Source: Cyanobacteria bacterium FACHB-63
GTDB lineage: Bacteria > Cyanobacteriota > Cyanobacteriia > Leptolyngbyales > Leptolyngbyaceae
Assembly (NCBI GenBank): GCA_014695255.1
Contig: JACJNX010000077.1
Span: 62,001-126,000 of the forward strand
Reading direction: 5' to 3'
Length of the DNA stretch: 64,000 nucleotides
Notes under the pieces: generated by a model
Seen by the model: only the letters and a program-made list of their open reading frames with translations
The model's database searches: none
Told to the model about the DNA's origin: nothing
Shown here: positions 8,207 through 17,975 of the stretch, piece by piece
How the letters are laid out: the number at the start of each line of letters is the position of its first letter
How positions within the stretch are numbered: the stretch's first letter is position 1
Made by a program: the position numbers and the translations under genes

Positions 8207-10237
8207 ATGACAAACCTTGCCCCTCTGCATCAAACCGCGCATCTCGATCTGACCAAACTGTTTCAGCGAGCCGCGATCGCCAGTAGCGCGATCGTGTTCT
8301 GCATTGGTTCGAGTGTCCTTATGGGATGGCAACTGCACTTACCTTTACTGATGGGCAGCTTTGCCAATGACCTTGCCCCCATGAGCATCCAGAGCGCGAT
8401 CGTGTTTATGATCGCAGCCCTGTCGCTGGGTTTCTTAAAATGGCGACCTCGGCATCCAGTCACACAGCGGATTTCGCAAATATTGGCGATCGTCGTGATT
8501 GCTTTCGGGCTTTTAAGCTTCGTCACAAGTATTCCAGACTGGCAGCTTGCTCAAAGCTGGATGTCGCCTTTGGTGGACTTCCAACTTGTTAGCACCATTC
8601 GTCCAACGGCAATGAGCACCGGGCTGAACTTTGTCTTGATTGGCAGTGCGCTGTTGTCTTCGAGTCGCACCGATCGCACCTGGCAGCGCGTCGCTCAAGT
8701 GCTTACGTTGGCGGTCGCACTCATCGCAGTCAATGCACTCGTCAACAATGTGCATCCGATCGGCTTGCCCCCGTTGTACCCCGCCCCAAAAATGGCATTG
8801 ACAACCGCACTCACGTTTCTGATCCTGGGTGCAGGAATTCAGGCATTGCACCTCGATGAAGCCGTGATGCAGGTGATCCAAATCAGCGAGGGATCGAGCG
8901 AAGGCATGGTGTGTCAACTGCTGCAAGCCGCGATCGCGCTTGCAATTCTCGAAGCGCTTGTCACACTCTGGGGACAACCCCAAACCCCAGAAGATACAAT
9001 TTTCAATTTGTCGTTTCTGACGCTAAAAACGGCTGTCATCTTTACCTTGCTAATCGGCTGGAGTATTTCGCTTTTAACTCGCATTCGACAAGATTATCGG
9101 CAAGCGGAGGCGGTCGTCGAAGACCGGGAAGTCTGGCTAGAAATGGCACAGGAGGCGGCTCATTTAGGGTGCTGGGATTGGAATATGCACCAGGATCTGC
9201 TGCAATGGTGCGATCAGCAAAGAAAACTCTTTGGCATTGCTGCGGAAGTGTTTAGTGGAACGCGTGAGACCTTTTTATTGCGGGTTCACCCAGATGATCG
9301 ATCGCGGGTGCTGCACCATCTAAATCAAACGATCGAGGCGCAACAGAACTATTACGATGAGTTTCGGATTGTTTGGGCGGATCAGAGTGTGCATTGGATC
9401 GCCTCGAAAGGACGGTGTTTCTATAACGAAACCGGACAAGCCATTCGCATGAGTGGCGTCAGCTTTGAGATTACAGAATATCGCCAGATGCAGGAGGAGC
9501 GCGATCAATTACTCCAGCTTGAACAAGCTGCCCGCACTAAAGCAGAAGCCGCCAACCGCACCAAAGACGAATTTTTAACCATTTTGTCGCACGAGATCCG
9601 GACTCCACTTAATTCTGTGTTGGGCTGGATTCGCTTGTTTCGATCTCGATCGCTTAATCCTGAGATGATGGCACGCGGCATGGATGCGCTCGAACGTAAC
9701 GCAGAAGCACAAGCGCAAATCTTGGAGGATATGCTAGACATGGCGCGGGTCGTGCAAGGCAGGCTCCACTTGCAGATGTCGCCAACCGATGTCAGCACTG
9801 TAATTTCAGCCGTAATTGATACCATTCGTCCGGCGGCTCAAGCGAAACACATTCACATTTACACTCAGCTTGATTCGACGGTCGATCGGCTCGTCTGCGA
9901 TCCCAATCGACTGCGCCAGATTCTGTGGAATTTAATGTGCAATGCGGTGAAGTTTACACCGCCTGAAGGCGAGATAGAAGTGACCTTGATGCGGGTGGAT
10001 CAGTTCATTCACATTCAGATTAGCGACACTGGAAGAGGAATTGATCCAAGCTTTTTGCCGTATGTCTTCGATCGCTTTCGTCAAGAGGACAGTACGCTGA
10101 CTCGTAGTTACGGCGGATTGGGATTAGGGTTAGCATTAGTGCGCTATCTGGCTGAGCTACACGGAGGGACGGTTGAAGCAGCAAGCCCAGGAGTTAATCA
10201 GGGTGCGACCTTTACGCTGAAGTTGCCCTGTGGTTAG
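8207..10237 (+). CDS. membrane-bound PAS sensor histidine kinase
   Basis: The 676-residue protein starts with about 280 residues containing roughly eight hydrophobic segments, an integral-membrane sensor half of MASE-like appearance. A PAS domain with PAC-like end follows (about 310-430, LGCWDWNM, WADQSVHWIASKG). The kinase core has H462 in LSHEIRTPLN and an ATPase domain with NLMCNAVKFTP, DTGRGID and GLGLGLAL. There is no receiver, so a separate response regulator must be used and none is adjacent. The kinase core resembles that of the hybrid kinase at 720-3050, which suggests a shared ancestor. Divergent from the stressosome operon, so co-regulation is possible but unproven. Confidence 0.9.
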   Translation: MTNLAPLHQTAHLDLTKLFQRAAIASSAIVFCIGSSVLMGWQLHLPLLMGSFANDLAPMSIQSAIVFMIAALSLGFLKWRPRHPVTQRISQILAIVVIAFGLLSFVTSIPDWQLAQSWMSPLVDFQLVSTIRPTAMSTGLNFVLIGSALLSSSRTDRTWQRVAQVLTLAVALIAVNALVNNVHPIGLPPLYPAPKMALTTALTFLILGAGIQALHLDEAVMQVIQISEGSSEGMVCQLLQAAIALAILEALVTLWGQPQTPEDTIFNLSFLTLKTAVIFTLLIGWSISLLTRIRQDYRQAEAVVEDREVWLEMAQEAAHLGCWDWNMHQDLLQWCDQQRKLFGIAAEVFSGTRETFLLRVHPDDRSRVLHHLNQTIEAQQNYYDEFRIVWADQSVHWIASKGRCFYNETGQAIRMSGVSFEITEYRQMQEERDQLLQLEQAARTKAEAANRTKDEFLTILSHEIRTPLNSVLGWIRLFRSRSLNPEMMARGMDALERNAEAQAQILEDMLDMARVVQGRLHLQMSPTDVSTVISAVIDTIRPAAQAKHIHIYTQLDSTVDRLVCDPNRLRQILWNLMCNAVKFTPPEGEIEVTLMRVDQFIHIQISDTGRGIDPSFLPYVFDRFRQEDSTLTRSYGGLGLGLALVRYLAELHGGTVEAASPGVNQGATFTLKLPCG

Positions 10238-10265
10238 AGCAACATCGAAGCCGCAGCTAATTTGA

Positions 10266-10454
10266 TTAATACCGAGGCTTTCTCTTAAACTGTCGATGCT
10301 TTGCTAATGCCTTGCGCTTCCGTTTTTCGATCGGCGTTTCAAAAAAGCGATGTTTTCTCATATCTGGAAAAATGCCCGCTTTAGAAACTTCGCGCTTGAA
10401 TCGACGCAGGGTTGACTCAATTCCTTCATTCTCACCCGGAATAACTTGGGTCAT
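10266..10454 (-). CDS. rpsU: 30S ribosomal protein bS21
   Basis: The protein has 62 residues, very basic and lysine/arginine-rich at the end ([19 protein letters not shown]). The bS21 signature [16 protein letters not shown] is present. bS21 binds near the anti-Shine-Dalgarno region of the small subunit. It lies downstream of the RNA-binding protein gene, the arrangement known for cold-inducible cyanobacterial rbp-rpsU pairs. A terminator-like hairpin separates the two, so rpsU may be expressed by read-through. Confidence 0.95.
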   Translation of the reverse strand: MTQVIPGENEGIESTLRRFKREVSKAGIFPDMRKHRFFETPIEKRKRKALAKHRQFKRKPRY

Positions 10455-10494
10455 CTAATGTCCTCGCGAATATTGATATTGAATAAATGCCGAT

Positions 10495-10523
10495 AAAAAA
10501 GGCTACTCACGATTAAGTAGCCT
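10495..10523 (-). terminator. terminator/attenuator between rbp and rpsU
   Basis: On the minus strand an 8-base stem (10516-10523 with 10500-10507, 8-base loop) is followed by TTTTTT. It lies inside the rbp-rpsU unit, about 40 bases upstream of the rpsU start, so it may limit rpsU read-through. Confidence 0.75.
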
Positions 10524-10606
10524 CTTACCAGTCTTAACTTTGAGCACTCAGAGCGCTACTCACGCACAGCACAAGCACACTCTTTAAACTGGTTCAGCTC
10601 CAGGGT

Positions 10607-10900
10607 TTAGTAACGCCGAGAGAAACCGCCGCCTCTACCGCCTGAATCACCTCTTTCTTCACGAGGTTTAGCTTTATTGACCTTGAGATCACGACCCATC
10701 CACTCAGCTCCGTCAAGAGCTTCGATCGCAGCCGTTTCTTCTTCGTCGCTTGACATTTCGACAAAGCCAAATCCGCGCAAGCGCCCCGTTTCTCGATCGG
10801 TCGGGAGTTGAATTCGCTTGACCGTTCCGAACTCAGCAAAAATTTGTTCAAGATTGTCTTGAACCACTTCGTAGGACAGATTACCCACGTAAATCGACAT
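10607..10900 (-). CDS. rbp: RRM-type RNA-binding protein
   Basis: This is a 97-residue single RRM protein. RNP2 is IYVGNLS (residues 3-9), RNP1 is RGFGFVEM (about 41-48), and a glycine-rich tail GGRGGGFSRRY ends it. It is the cyanobacterial Rbp family, which binds RNA and is typically cold-induced. The open frame begins five codons earlier (MEQCF), but MSIYVGNLS is the family start. Its tail is shorter than in eukaryotic GRPs and typical of Rbp. Downstream is rpsU. Confidence 0.93.
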   Translation of the reverse strand: MSIYVGNLSYEVVQDNLEQIFAEFGTVKRIQLPTDRETGRLRGFGFVEMSSDEEETAAIEALDGAEWMGRDLKVNKAKPREERGDSGGRGGGFSRRY

Positions 10901-11081
10901 AAAACATTGCTCCAAAATGGATGTAGAGAGATTTAGATTCGGAGCAACACTTAACGTAATGGAAAGGAATTACACAGCCGAAGAAAGTCTCTTGAACCTA
11001 TAACATAACACAATCTTGAGCCGCGAGTGCAATAACTTGGGCGTATCTCGAAAAGTTTGATTAAGTGTAACAAAAGAGAAA
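10901..11081. promoter_or_regulatory. upstream region of rbp
   Basis: This 181-base AT-rich region separates rbp from the methyltransferase gene behind it and must hold the rbp promoter and leader. Cold-regulated cyanobacterial rbp genes have regulatory 5' leaders, but I cannot define a specific element here. Confidence 0.35.
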
Positions 11082-12206
11082 TCAATACAGTTCGTACTTC
11101 ATTAACTGACAGGGCAGCGCTCCGTTATATACGGGGAATCTTTGCGCCGATCTTAGTCCGATCGATTGGGAAAGTTCTTTGTTTCCACTCAATACAAACG
11201 CTGTCCACCCTTTGAATTGCTGCTTCAGCACATCGCCTAACCGCTTGTAAAAGCCGCTCAAGTCACTCTCTCGTCCCAGTCTTTCTCCATACGGCGGATT
11301 GCAGAATAAAACTCCACTGTCGGCAGGAGCAGCAACTTCCGATAAGTCGAGTGTCGCAAAATAGACGTGATTTGAGACTCCACAGTGAGTTGCGTTGACG
11401 ATCGCTTGCTCGATCACTGCTGGATCGCGATCGCTCCCCCAAATCGGTGCAGGAAGATCCTCTCGCTGACTCGCTTCTGCGGCTTGAATCAAGTCCTCTA
11501 ATAAGGTCAAATCTGCATCCAGCCAGGTTTCAAACCCAAACCGATCGCGAAATAATCCTGGTGCAACATTCAATGCCTTTAAACTGGCTTCTAAGGGTAA
11601 TGTACCTGACCCACAGAGGGGATCATAAAAAACCTGCTCCGGTTGCCACCCAGAGAGTTGAATTAGCGCTGCTGCTAAGGATTCTTTAAGTGGTGCGGAG
11701 CCGACGGCTGGACGATAGCCTCGACGGTGTAAGCTCTCACCCGAACTATCAAGGCTTACAGCGCAAGTATTTTGATCAAGATGCACATTAATCTGAAGAT
11801 CTGGGGCTTGAAGTTCAACATTAGAGCGATCGCCAAACCTGTCTTGCTGCTGATCCACGATCGCGTTTTTAACTTGCAGGGCTGTGAAATGCGTATGATT
11901 AAGCTGCTTAGTTTTACCTGTAGCATTCACAGCTAAGGTCATATCCGGAGTGAGATACAGCGACCAATCGATCGATTGCACACCCTGATAAAGATCTTCT
12001 GCATCCTGGCAGGGGAACTCATGCAGCTTCATCAAGATGCGAAACGGCAGTCGCGCCCAAAGATTGACGCGATACAGAAGTGCAAGATCCCCTGTGAATG
12101 CGACTCCACAAAATCCTGGTGTGATCGAGATTGCACCTAACTGATCTAATTCTTGTGCTGCAAGCGTTTCTAGTCCTCGCGCCACAGTCGCGAAATACTG
12201 ATTCAT
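11082..12206 (-). CDS. THUMP-domain RNA guanine-N2 methyltransferase (RlmL-type)
   Basis: The 374-residue protein has an N-terminal ferredoxin-like/THUMP half (about 1-155). A class I SAM methyltransferase half follows with YDPLCGSGTLPLEA (SAM site) and the catalytic NPPYGERLG motif (about residue 293), which is typical of N2-guanine or adenine amino-methylation. It corresponds to the N-terminal methyltransferase of E. coli RlmL, which makes m2G2445 in 23S rRNA; the exact nucleotide here is inference. Its start overlaps the upstream Uma2-like gene by 4 bases (ATGA), so translation is coupled. Confidence 0.88.
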   Translation of the reverse strand: MNQYFATVARGLETLAAQELDQLGAISITPGFCGVAFTGDLALLYRVNLWARLPFRILMKLHEFPCQDAEDLYQGVQSIDWSLYLTPDMTLAVNATGKTKQLNHTHFTALQVKNAIVDQQQDRFGDRSNVELQAPDLQINVHLDQNTCAVSLDSSGESLHRRGYRPAVGSAPLKESLAAALIQLSGWQPEQVFYDPLCGSGTLPLEASLKALNVAPGLFRDRFGFETWLDADLTLLEDLIQAAEASQREDLPAPIWGSDRDPAVIEQAIVNATHCGVSNHVYFATLDLSEVAAPADSGVLFCNPPYGERLGRESDLSGFYKRLGDVLKQQFKGWTAFVLSGNKELSQSIGLRSAQRFPVYNGALPCQLMKYELY

Positions 12207-12613
12207 GAGTTAATGCGATCTAGAACCTGATTCAAGCTTAGCTGTAATTCGGGGAAGACTTTTGATGCGATCGCTTGCTCTCCCCGAAATTGTCTCACTT
12301 CATACTCTCCATCTTCATTCAATTGGTACACCGAAAACGTTGGCTGTTTGGGTGAACCAATATACCGTTTTCCTCCTAATCCCAAGTAATCACAGACCCA
12401 ACACTCTCTGGGAATAAAGTAAGGTTGTTGCAGTCGTTCAATCTCCATGCCTAATCTGAGCGAGATATATCCGCCCACTTCTGAATGCTTACCGATCGGT
12501 TTGGGCATTTGAATAATTTCTTCATTGTGGAGTTCATAGCGATATTCAGAGTGTTCGGGATACCAAGCAATGAACTCATCAAACGTGATTTGTTTGGGAA
12601 GAGATTGAATCAT
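12203..12613 (-). CDS. Uma2-family protein with internal deletion
   Basis: This 136-residue protein belongs to the Uma2 (DUF820) group of PD-(D/E)XK-fold proteins that is expanded in cyanobacteria. The N-terminus (FDEFIAWYPEHSEYRYEL, GKHSEVGGYISLRL) and C-terminus (YLGLGGKRYIGSPKQPTFSV, then FPELQLSL) are typical. Family members are usually about 185-200 residues. Here IPREC runs directly into WVCDYLGL, and the central block that normally carries the PDxxV, E-V and K catalytic residues is missing. The frame is intact, so expression is possible, but nuclease activity is unlikely. It is coupled to the methyltransferase gene by an ATGA overlap. Confidence 0.8.
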   Translation of the reverse strand: MIQSLPKQITFDEFIAWYPEHSEYRYELHNEEIIQMPKPIGKHSEVGGYISLRLGMEIERLQQPYFIPRECWVCDYLGLGGKRYIGSPKQPTFSVYQLNEDGEYEVRQFRGEQAIASKVFPELQLSLNQVLDRINS

Positions 12614-12623
12614 CTAGATCACC

Positions 12624-15377
12624 TTACTGTGACTGTAATTGCGCGTCTAGTGCTTTGGCAATTCGATCGCGTGCCTCTTCTAAGTGTGCTTTGGTGTAGA
12701 CTTCCTTCTCGTTCACTCGCCCGACCGCCCGATCAATCGATCGTTGAAGTTGTTTCAGTTCATACCGCGCTACCGTCCGGGCATCTTCGGGGACTTGCGC
12801 TTGTCGCAGCAGCATCGAAATCATTGCCTCCATGTGTTGCCGTTGGAGGGCGCGACGCAAGCCGGATAGCTTGAGATTATCTTGGGGCTTAATCACATCG
12901 CCCCAAATGCTTGATTGGAGGCTATCAAACAAGTCAGGAATCGTTAATCCCTGTCCAGCTTGGGTTTTAAGCTCAGAATCTCTCAGACGAGCTAAGCGAT
13001 CGTAATCCAACAGTGAATAGAGGGTGACACTTTGCAGAAATAGAATGTTGTCATGAATCGGATAATCCAGGTTTGGGGTCGGATCTGCGCCCCAATGTGC
13101 CCAGCGCGACGGAGCTAACTTGTTGAGAAAGTCCGGTGAAAAGCGGAACGGGTCTTCGCTAAACACATACTTTTCGATCAAGGCTAAAGCTTGGCGCTGC
13201 TGCTCGATCGGCACTGGCTCAAACGGCAATCTTCCCTTGGCATCACCCGCCTTAAATCGATTGAAATACTGTCCTCCAATGTACTCGCTCAAGAAAGTCG
13301 AATACTGGAAGTAGTATTCAAACACCGCATTAAAAGCAACCCTGACTTCATTAAAGCCATCGCCCTGGAATGGATAGCGTTGATCAACCCGATTCCACAT
13401 CTCGCGAGCATTGTTTAATTGCCACTGAGCATAAGTCAGCAGATCGCCGCTCATGTCGAACACATTGATTTTGGGATCGAGATAAGTCAGGTCTTCATCT
13501 GTTGCGTAAGTCAGTTCGGGAGCAGGAGCGCGCTGAGCAATTTTATCTAACTCACGCTTTTCAGCGAGGGGAATAATTGCATTAATCGGCTTGTACCCGT
13601 ATTCGATCGCCCATTCGTCATAGGGACCAATGATATGAGTGAAATAGTCACCTTGCTTAGTTCCTTGGGGTGCAAGGTTGACTGGAGCATATTCCATCAC
13701 TGATCCAACCAAGCCCTTAGACCGAGTAATCACAGTGTTGTTAAGTTCTTCAGGTTTAAGCATTGAACTCGCGCGGAAGTTGTGCCGCAAACCTAGCGTA
13801 TGTCCAACTTCGTGAGCAATTAAACTCCGCATAAATTCTTGAGCAAACGCTTTCATTTCCGGACTGCTCGGCAAAGTATTTTGCATCAGTGCCAGCGAAA
13901 GATTTCCAACTGCGTATTGTTTCGCCGTATCTACACCAAAGCAAAGGTCTTGATAGTTGCCCAACTGAGAACCAAATCGTAATCGCGCTATGTTCTTCTT
14001 TTCGTTAGCCTTGGCTTGTTTGCGAAGCGAGTGGGCTGCCATGCCATAGTTGCAAAGGTCGGCATTACCCGTAAGCTGTGCGGCAAAGGGAGCCGATCGC
14101 ATCTGGTTTTGTTCAACAAGTGTGCGATAGTCCTCTTTCACGGCTCTGGTAAAGTCAGCAGAAACAATGATGTCTGCATCGAGAATTTCGCCTGTGAGCG
14201 GATTAACGCGAGAAGGCCCCATTGCAAAGATGGCATCGTTGGTATTGAACCAGCGAATGGTGTTATATCGGACATCTGCCGGGTCCCAATCCGCTTTATC
14301 TGGCATTTGTTGGACTTCGATCGCATCTTTGAAGCCAATTTTTTCAAATGCGCGATTCCACATCAAAACCCCATCTCGAACGGCATCGCGATACTCTAAT
14401 GGGACACTGTTTTCAATCCAGAAGATGATCGGCTTTTTCGGTTTAGATAGCGGTGCATTGGGGTCTTGTTTTTGTAAGTTCCAGCGATTGATGTAGCGAA
14501 CAAACGGTCGTCTAGAGTTGTCGTTGGTATAGTCTTTGTAAGCGGTGATGAAATAGCCAATGCGATCGTCTGCTAGTCTTGGGCGATAATCGCTGTTCTC
14601 AGGCAGTTGAGACAAGCTATAGCGCACCTTTAGAGTAAATGCCCGACTATCTGGCAGGGTTTCGATGTAAGTAGGAAGGCTTTCAGCATTGCCGCTACCC
14701 ATAAAGCTAAACACCGTCTCAACTTCGATGTTTTGTGGAAAAGCTTTTACTCGATCGAAGTATGAATTATTCATATCTGGGCTGTAATCGCCGCCCAGTG
14801 AACTTCCAAGAACGGGTAACAGTCCAGGTAAGTCTGATAATAATAAAGGATTGAGTTCGACAAGCAGGCTCTTGCGTTCTGAATGAATACTCCGGATCGG
14901 CAGAGTTTCTAGAATGGAATCGCTGAACGATCGCTGAATCGATCGCTGAATTGGCGATCCCTGTTCTGAGCGGAAATAGATGTTGGGTACCACAAACTGA
15001 ATCGTGTTACTGTGCCGTCGGAGTGTGAAGAGAAAGTCTCCGATCGGTAGGCCACTATAGATCCCTCGTTCCCCAACGCCCGACTCTAGCGTCATTGCCG
15101 CAAAGAAATTGCGATCTAGCTGCTCCGGCATAATTTCTGCAAACAGCTTGCCGCTCTTTTCGTTGCGATACAGCGTAAACAGTCCTTTGAGCGGTGTAGC
15201 ATCTTTGATCACTTCATCAAACGGGCGAAGCTGCGATCGATCCCCTTCAGTTCTAGGTTTTTGATCTGATCGGGGGGGCGTTTCAGCGACTCCGGGCAAC
15301 ACCCAATTGATGCTAACAGGCAGCATCACTAGCATAAACCCCAACAGGAAAGCCAGGAATCGCGGTACTCGTTTCAT
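12624..15377 (-). CDS. secreted zinc metalloprotease, metzincin-like (DUF5117/DUF4953 type)
   Basis: The 917-residue protein has an N-terminal signal/anchor segment (FLAFLLGFMLVMLPVSINW). A zinc site HEVGHTLGLRHNF sits at about residue 520, of HExGHxxGxxH form. A Met-turn-like SVMEYAPVN follows about 45 residues later. The N-terminal half matches the DUF5117 type and the C-terminal region the DUF4953 type. Such proteins are large predicted exported proteases with unknown substrates. It is 10 bases upstream of the Uma2-like gene in the same direction, and probably heads a unit with it. All zinc ligands appear present. Confidence 0.87.
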   Translation of the reverse strand: MKRVPRFLAFLLGFMLVMLPVSINWVLPGVAETPPRSDQKPRTEGDRSQLRPFDEVIKDATPLKGLFTLYRNEKSGKLFAEIMPEQLDRNFFAAMTLESGVGERGIYSGLPIGDFLFTLRRHSNTIQFVVPNIYFRSEQGSPIQRSIQRSFSDSILETLPIRSIHSERKSLLVELNPLLLSDLPGLLPVLGSSLGGDYSPDMNNSYFDRVKAFPQNIEVETVFSFMGSGNAESLPTYIETLPDSRAFTLKVRYSLSQLPENSDYRPRLADDRIGYFITAYKDYTNDNSRRPFVRYINRWNLQKQDPNAPLSKPKKPIIFWIENSVPLEYRDAVRDGVLMWNRAFEKIGFKDAIEVQQMPDKADWDPADVRYNTIRWFNTNDAIFAMGPSRVNPLTGEILDADIIVSADFTRAVKEDYRTLVEQNQMRSAPFAAQLTGNADLCNYGMAAHSLRKQAKANEKKNIARLRFGSQLGNYQDLCFGVDTAKQYAVGNLSLALMQNTLPSSPEMKAFAQEFMRSLIAHEVGHTLGLRHNFRASSMLKPEELNNTVITRSKGLVGSVMEYAPVNLAPQGTKQGDYFTHIIGPYDEWAIEYGYKPINAIIPLAEKRELDKIAQRAPAPELTYATDEDLTYLDPKINVFDMSGDLLTYAQWQLNNAREMWNRVDQRYPFQGDGFNEVRVAFNAVFEYYFQYSTFLSEYIGGQYFNRFKAGDAKGRLPFEPVPIEQQRQALALIEKYVFSEDPFRFSPDFLNKLAPSRWAHWGADPTPNLDYPIHDNILFLQSVTLYSLLDYDRLARLRDSELKTQAGQGLTIPDLFDSLQSSIWGDVIKPQDNLKLSGLRRALQRQHMEAMISMLLRQAQVPEDARTVARYELKQLQRSIDRAVGRVNEKEVYTKAHLEEARDRIAKALDAQLQSQ

Positions 15378-15534
15378 TCTATTGTTCTACTCAGTGAGAT
15401 TGCGGGTAATTGGTGTTAAGAAGGCAGTCGATCGATACTAGCTTGCAGACAGGAGAGTGAATAAAATCTAAGACATTCTTAATTTGATTATCGAGTGTAC
15501 ACCCATTGTCTGAAGTTGGCGTGACATTTTGATT

Positions 15535-17889
15535 TTAAGTGCGATCATAAATCAGCAAAATCGCCCAAATTGCCATTGCTCTGAGATAGTGACTGGCGCG
15601 AAATGTTCCTGCTGCTGTGATCGCTTCAGGGGTTCTAAATTGCAGTCCATGATTATAAATTTGCTGCACCACTGATTCAGTGAGTGTCCAAGCTTGTGTT
15701 TTCATTTCCATTTGCATTAAAAACGCTGCCAATCCGAAGTTGATGCCTGTCCACACTTCGAGTGGATGGGTTGCGTTTGGATTTTCGGGCGATCCATCCG
15801 GGCGGACTCCGTTTGCTGCGCCAATTTTAACGCCCATCTTTTCACTGAACTTGACAAAGCAAGCATCGTAAACGGTGTGCAGTGCGGATTGAGCGCAGTC
15901 GATCGGTACAATATCCGGTAAGTTCAGCAACTTTGCGTAGAACTGTCCGCAGAGTTGATCCGCCATCACTACATCTGAGCCGCTACCACTATCTAAGCGA
16001 TAGTAAGTCCCATTCCAGAGCGTGTCTTGATAGACTGTGCGGGATTGAACAAGCCAAGATTGATAAAGCTCAACAGGTCGATCGAGAATGTTTCCAATGG
16101 CGATCGCGCTTTCTAATGCTGCAATCCATAATCCGCCACAGTAAGCACTGACTCCCTGTAATCGCCAGTCATCAAAGGTTTGATCCGGTGCGCCTGAGTT
16201 TTCGGGAATGCTATCATCGTCGAGATCAAACTGTTTGAGATATTGTAAGGTTTCAACGATCGCATCCCAACATTCCTCAAGAAACTCTACGTCGGTTGCA
16301 CCTGTTAACAGATAGTCCCGATAAACTTGCAACACAAAATCTGAGCCAAGGTCTTTCCACAAATTGCAGTCTTGATAAGCGGTATAGTTTGTTTTCTCCC
16401 AAACGTGCTCATTCGGTGCGCCCAAATCATGTGGCGTTGCGCCTTTGACTTTGCGGAGTGCCATCGGACTTTCAGCGCCGATCGTATAGTAATAGCCAAT
16501 GACGCGAGTACGATCGTCTTGTTTTGGAATCGCGCGAGCAAACGATCGCATTACTGCTTTTTCTAGCTCTGCCCACAGCATCAACAATCCAAACGAACCA
16601 TACAATCGCACATCTAAGCTTTCATACCAGCGATAATCAATGCACTCTAGCACCGCGAATTGTCCAACTGGATCGCGCTCATCTGCTGCGCTCCACAATG
16701 TTCCACCTTGAGTCAGATCATAGAGTTCATTGAACAATGCCATCTTGAACCAATCTGGTAGATCAGTTCGATCAAGAATCGGTTGTTGCCAAGCTTGAAT
16801 CTTTTCCTGCCACGATCGATGATGTTTCAATGCTGTTCGAGCAATTGACCAAGCATTCTGACCACTGCGACCAAAGAAATCTGTATAGCGTCGAAAATAC
16901 TCCACACCCTCAGCAAACTCTGTGATCGGAAAGTCCCAACTCAGCACAAAGGGAATTTGTAGCGTCTGACCGGGTTTGAGCGTAAACCGAACTGCGATCG
17001 CGCTTCCAATCCGTTCACCTGCTGAGGGAGTTTCATCGTCTCGATCGCTCAACGATCCATCTCGCGCAAAGCTTTCCCACAGTTCAGAACCGTCTTCAGG
17101 ATTCCAGCGTGTGTGATAAAACACTTCCCACAGATAGGGATTAATCGACGTTGCAATCGCCCATTGTCCGTCGCCTTCTTTTGGTTGATCCACAGTGCGA
17201 GACATGACGATCGCGAGCTGATGTTCATTTCCAGTCAGTTGATTAAAGTTACCAGCACTCTCACGCAATCGGGGCTGATATTCATACACCGGACTTCCAT
17301 CATCTCTCAGCCGAATCTCCGGCGATTTGAGCGCATTCGTAAACCAGCCGACCATATTCTCCCAAGTCAGCATAATGCTCAACGTCATCGGCTGATCGGT
17401 CGGGTTGTGTGCTGTCCATTGAAATACTGCAACCGGATAGCTTGTTTCTTGATAGTTATGAGCAACGATCGGTGAAAATTGCTCACAAGTTAGCTGTGCT
17501 TGAAACACATTCTCATACTTGAACCAACTGCGCGGATACAATGCTGCATAAGTTCCCGATTGTTCGGGATACGATCGCCAACTCTCCATTGTTTGATCGG
17601 TAGTTAGTGCGTAAGCTTGTGATTGTTCACCGATTTGCTCAAACACACTAAACTGACAAGCAGGCATCGATTCAAACAGATGTTCACCGCCATCAATATG
17701 CCACAGATTGAAATCGCCTCTCGACGATCGACCAATACATCCCGCTCCAAATCCCCCTAACGGCGCACCATGCCAAGCTCCATCATCTAAATTACTTGGA
17801 TAGCGCACTGTGTAGGGCTTTTCCCACCCTTGCCCGATCGAGCGCTGCCAAGCACAAGCGGGAATTTGAACGGAATTCGATTGAGTCAT
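15535..17889 (-). CDS. GH116-family beta-glucosidase / glucosylceramidase-like
   Basis: The protein is about 784 residues long from MTQSNSVQIP; an open frame extends 11 codons further upstream. The N-terminal half is the beta-sandwich domain and the C-terminal half an (alpha/alpha)6 barrel. The nucleophile region DYRWYESLDVRLYGSF and the acid/base region IPENSGAPDQTFDDW match GH116 enzymes (archaeal beta-glucosidases and GBA2-type glucosylceramidases). There is no signal peptide, so it is cytoplasmic. Its start is divergent from the GIY-YIG gene, with about 85 bases between the two ATGs. The natural substrate is unknown; cyanobacterial glucolipids or sterol-type glucosides are possibilities, as inference. 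Confidence 0.88.
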   Translation of the reverse strand: MTQSNSVQIPACAWQRSIGQGWEKPYTVRYPSNLDDGAWHGAPLGGFGAGCIGRSSRGDFNLWHIDGGEHLFESMPACQFSVFEQIGEQSQAYALTTDQTMESWRSYPEQSGTYAALYPRSWFKYENVFQAQLTCEQFSPIVAHNYQETSYPVAVFQWTAHNPTDQPMTLSIMLTWENMVGWFTNALKSPEIRLRDDGSPVYEYQPRLRESAGNFNQLTGNEHQLAIVMSRTVDQPKEGDGQWAIATSINPYLWEVFYHTRWNPEDGSELWESFARDGSLSDRDDETPSAGERIGSAIAVRFTLKPGQTLQIPFVLSWDFPITEFAEGVEYFRRYTDFFGRSGQNAWSIARTALKHHRSWQEKIQAWQQPILDRTDLPDWFKMALFNELYDLTQGGTLWSAADERDPVGQFAVLECIDYRWYESLDVRLYGSFGLLMLWAELEKAVMRSFARAIPKQDDRTRVIGYYYTIGAESPMALRKVKGATPHDLGAPNEHVWEKTNYTAYQDCNLWKDLGSDFVLQVYRDYLLTGATDVEFLEECWDAIVETLQYLKQFDLDDDSIPENSGAPDQTFDDWRLQGVSAYCGGLWIAALESAIAIGNILDRPVELYQSWLVQSRTVYQDTLWNGTYYRLDSGSGSDVVMADQLCGQFYAKLLNLPDIVPIDCAQSALHTVYDACFVKFSEKMGVKIGAANGVRPDGSPENPNATHPLEVWTGINFGLAAFLMQMEMKTQAWTLTESVVQQIYNHGLQFRTPEAITAAGTFRASHYLRAMAIWAILLIYDRT

Positions 17890-17975
17890 CATTAAGTTTG
17901 GCGAACGCGAAGCGCGGTGCAAGCATCGGCAATGCCCAATATACTACGATCAGACAACGTCGCCCGCCGAATCCT

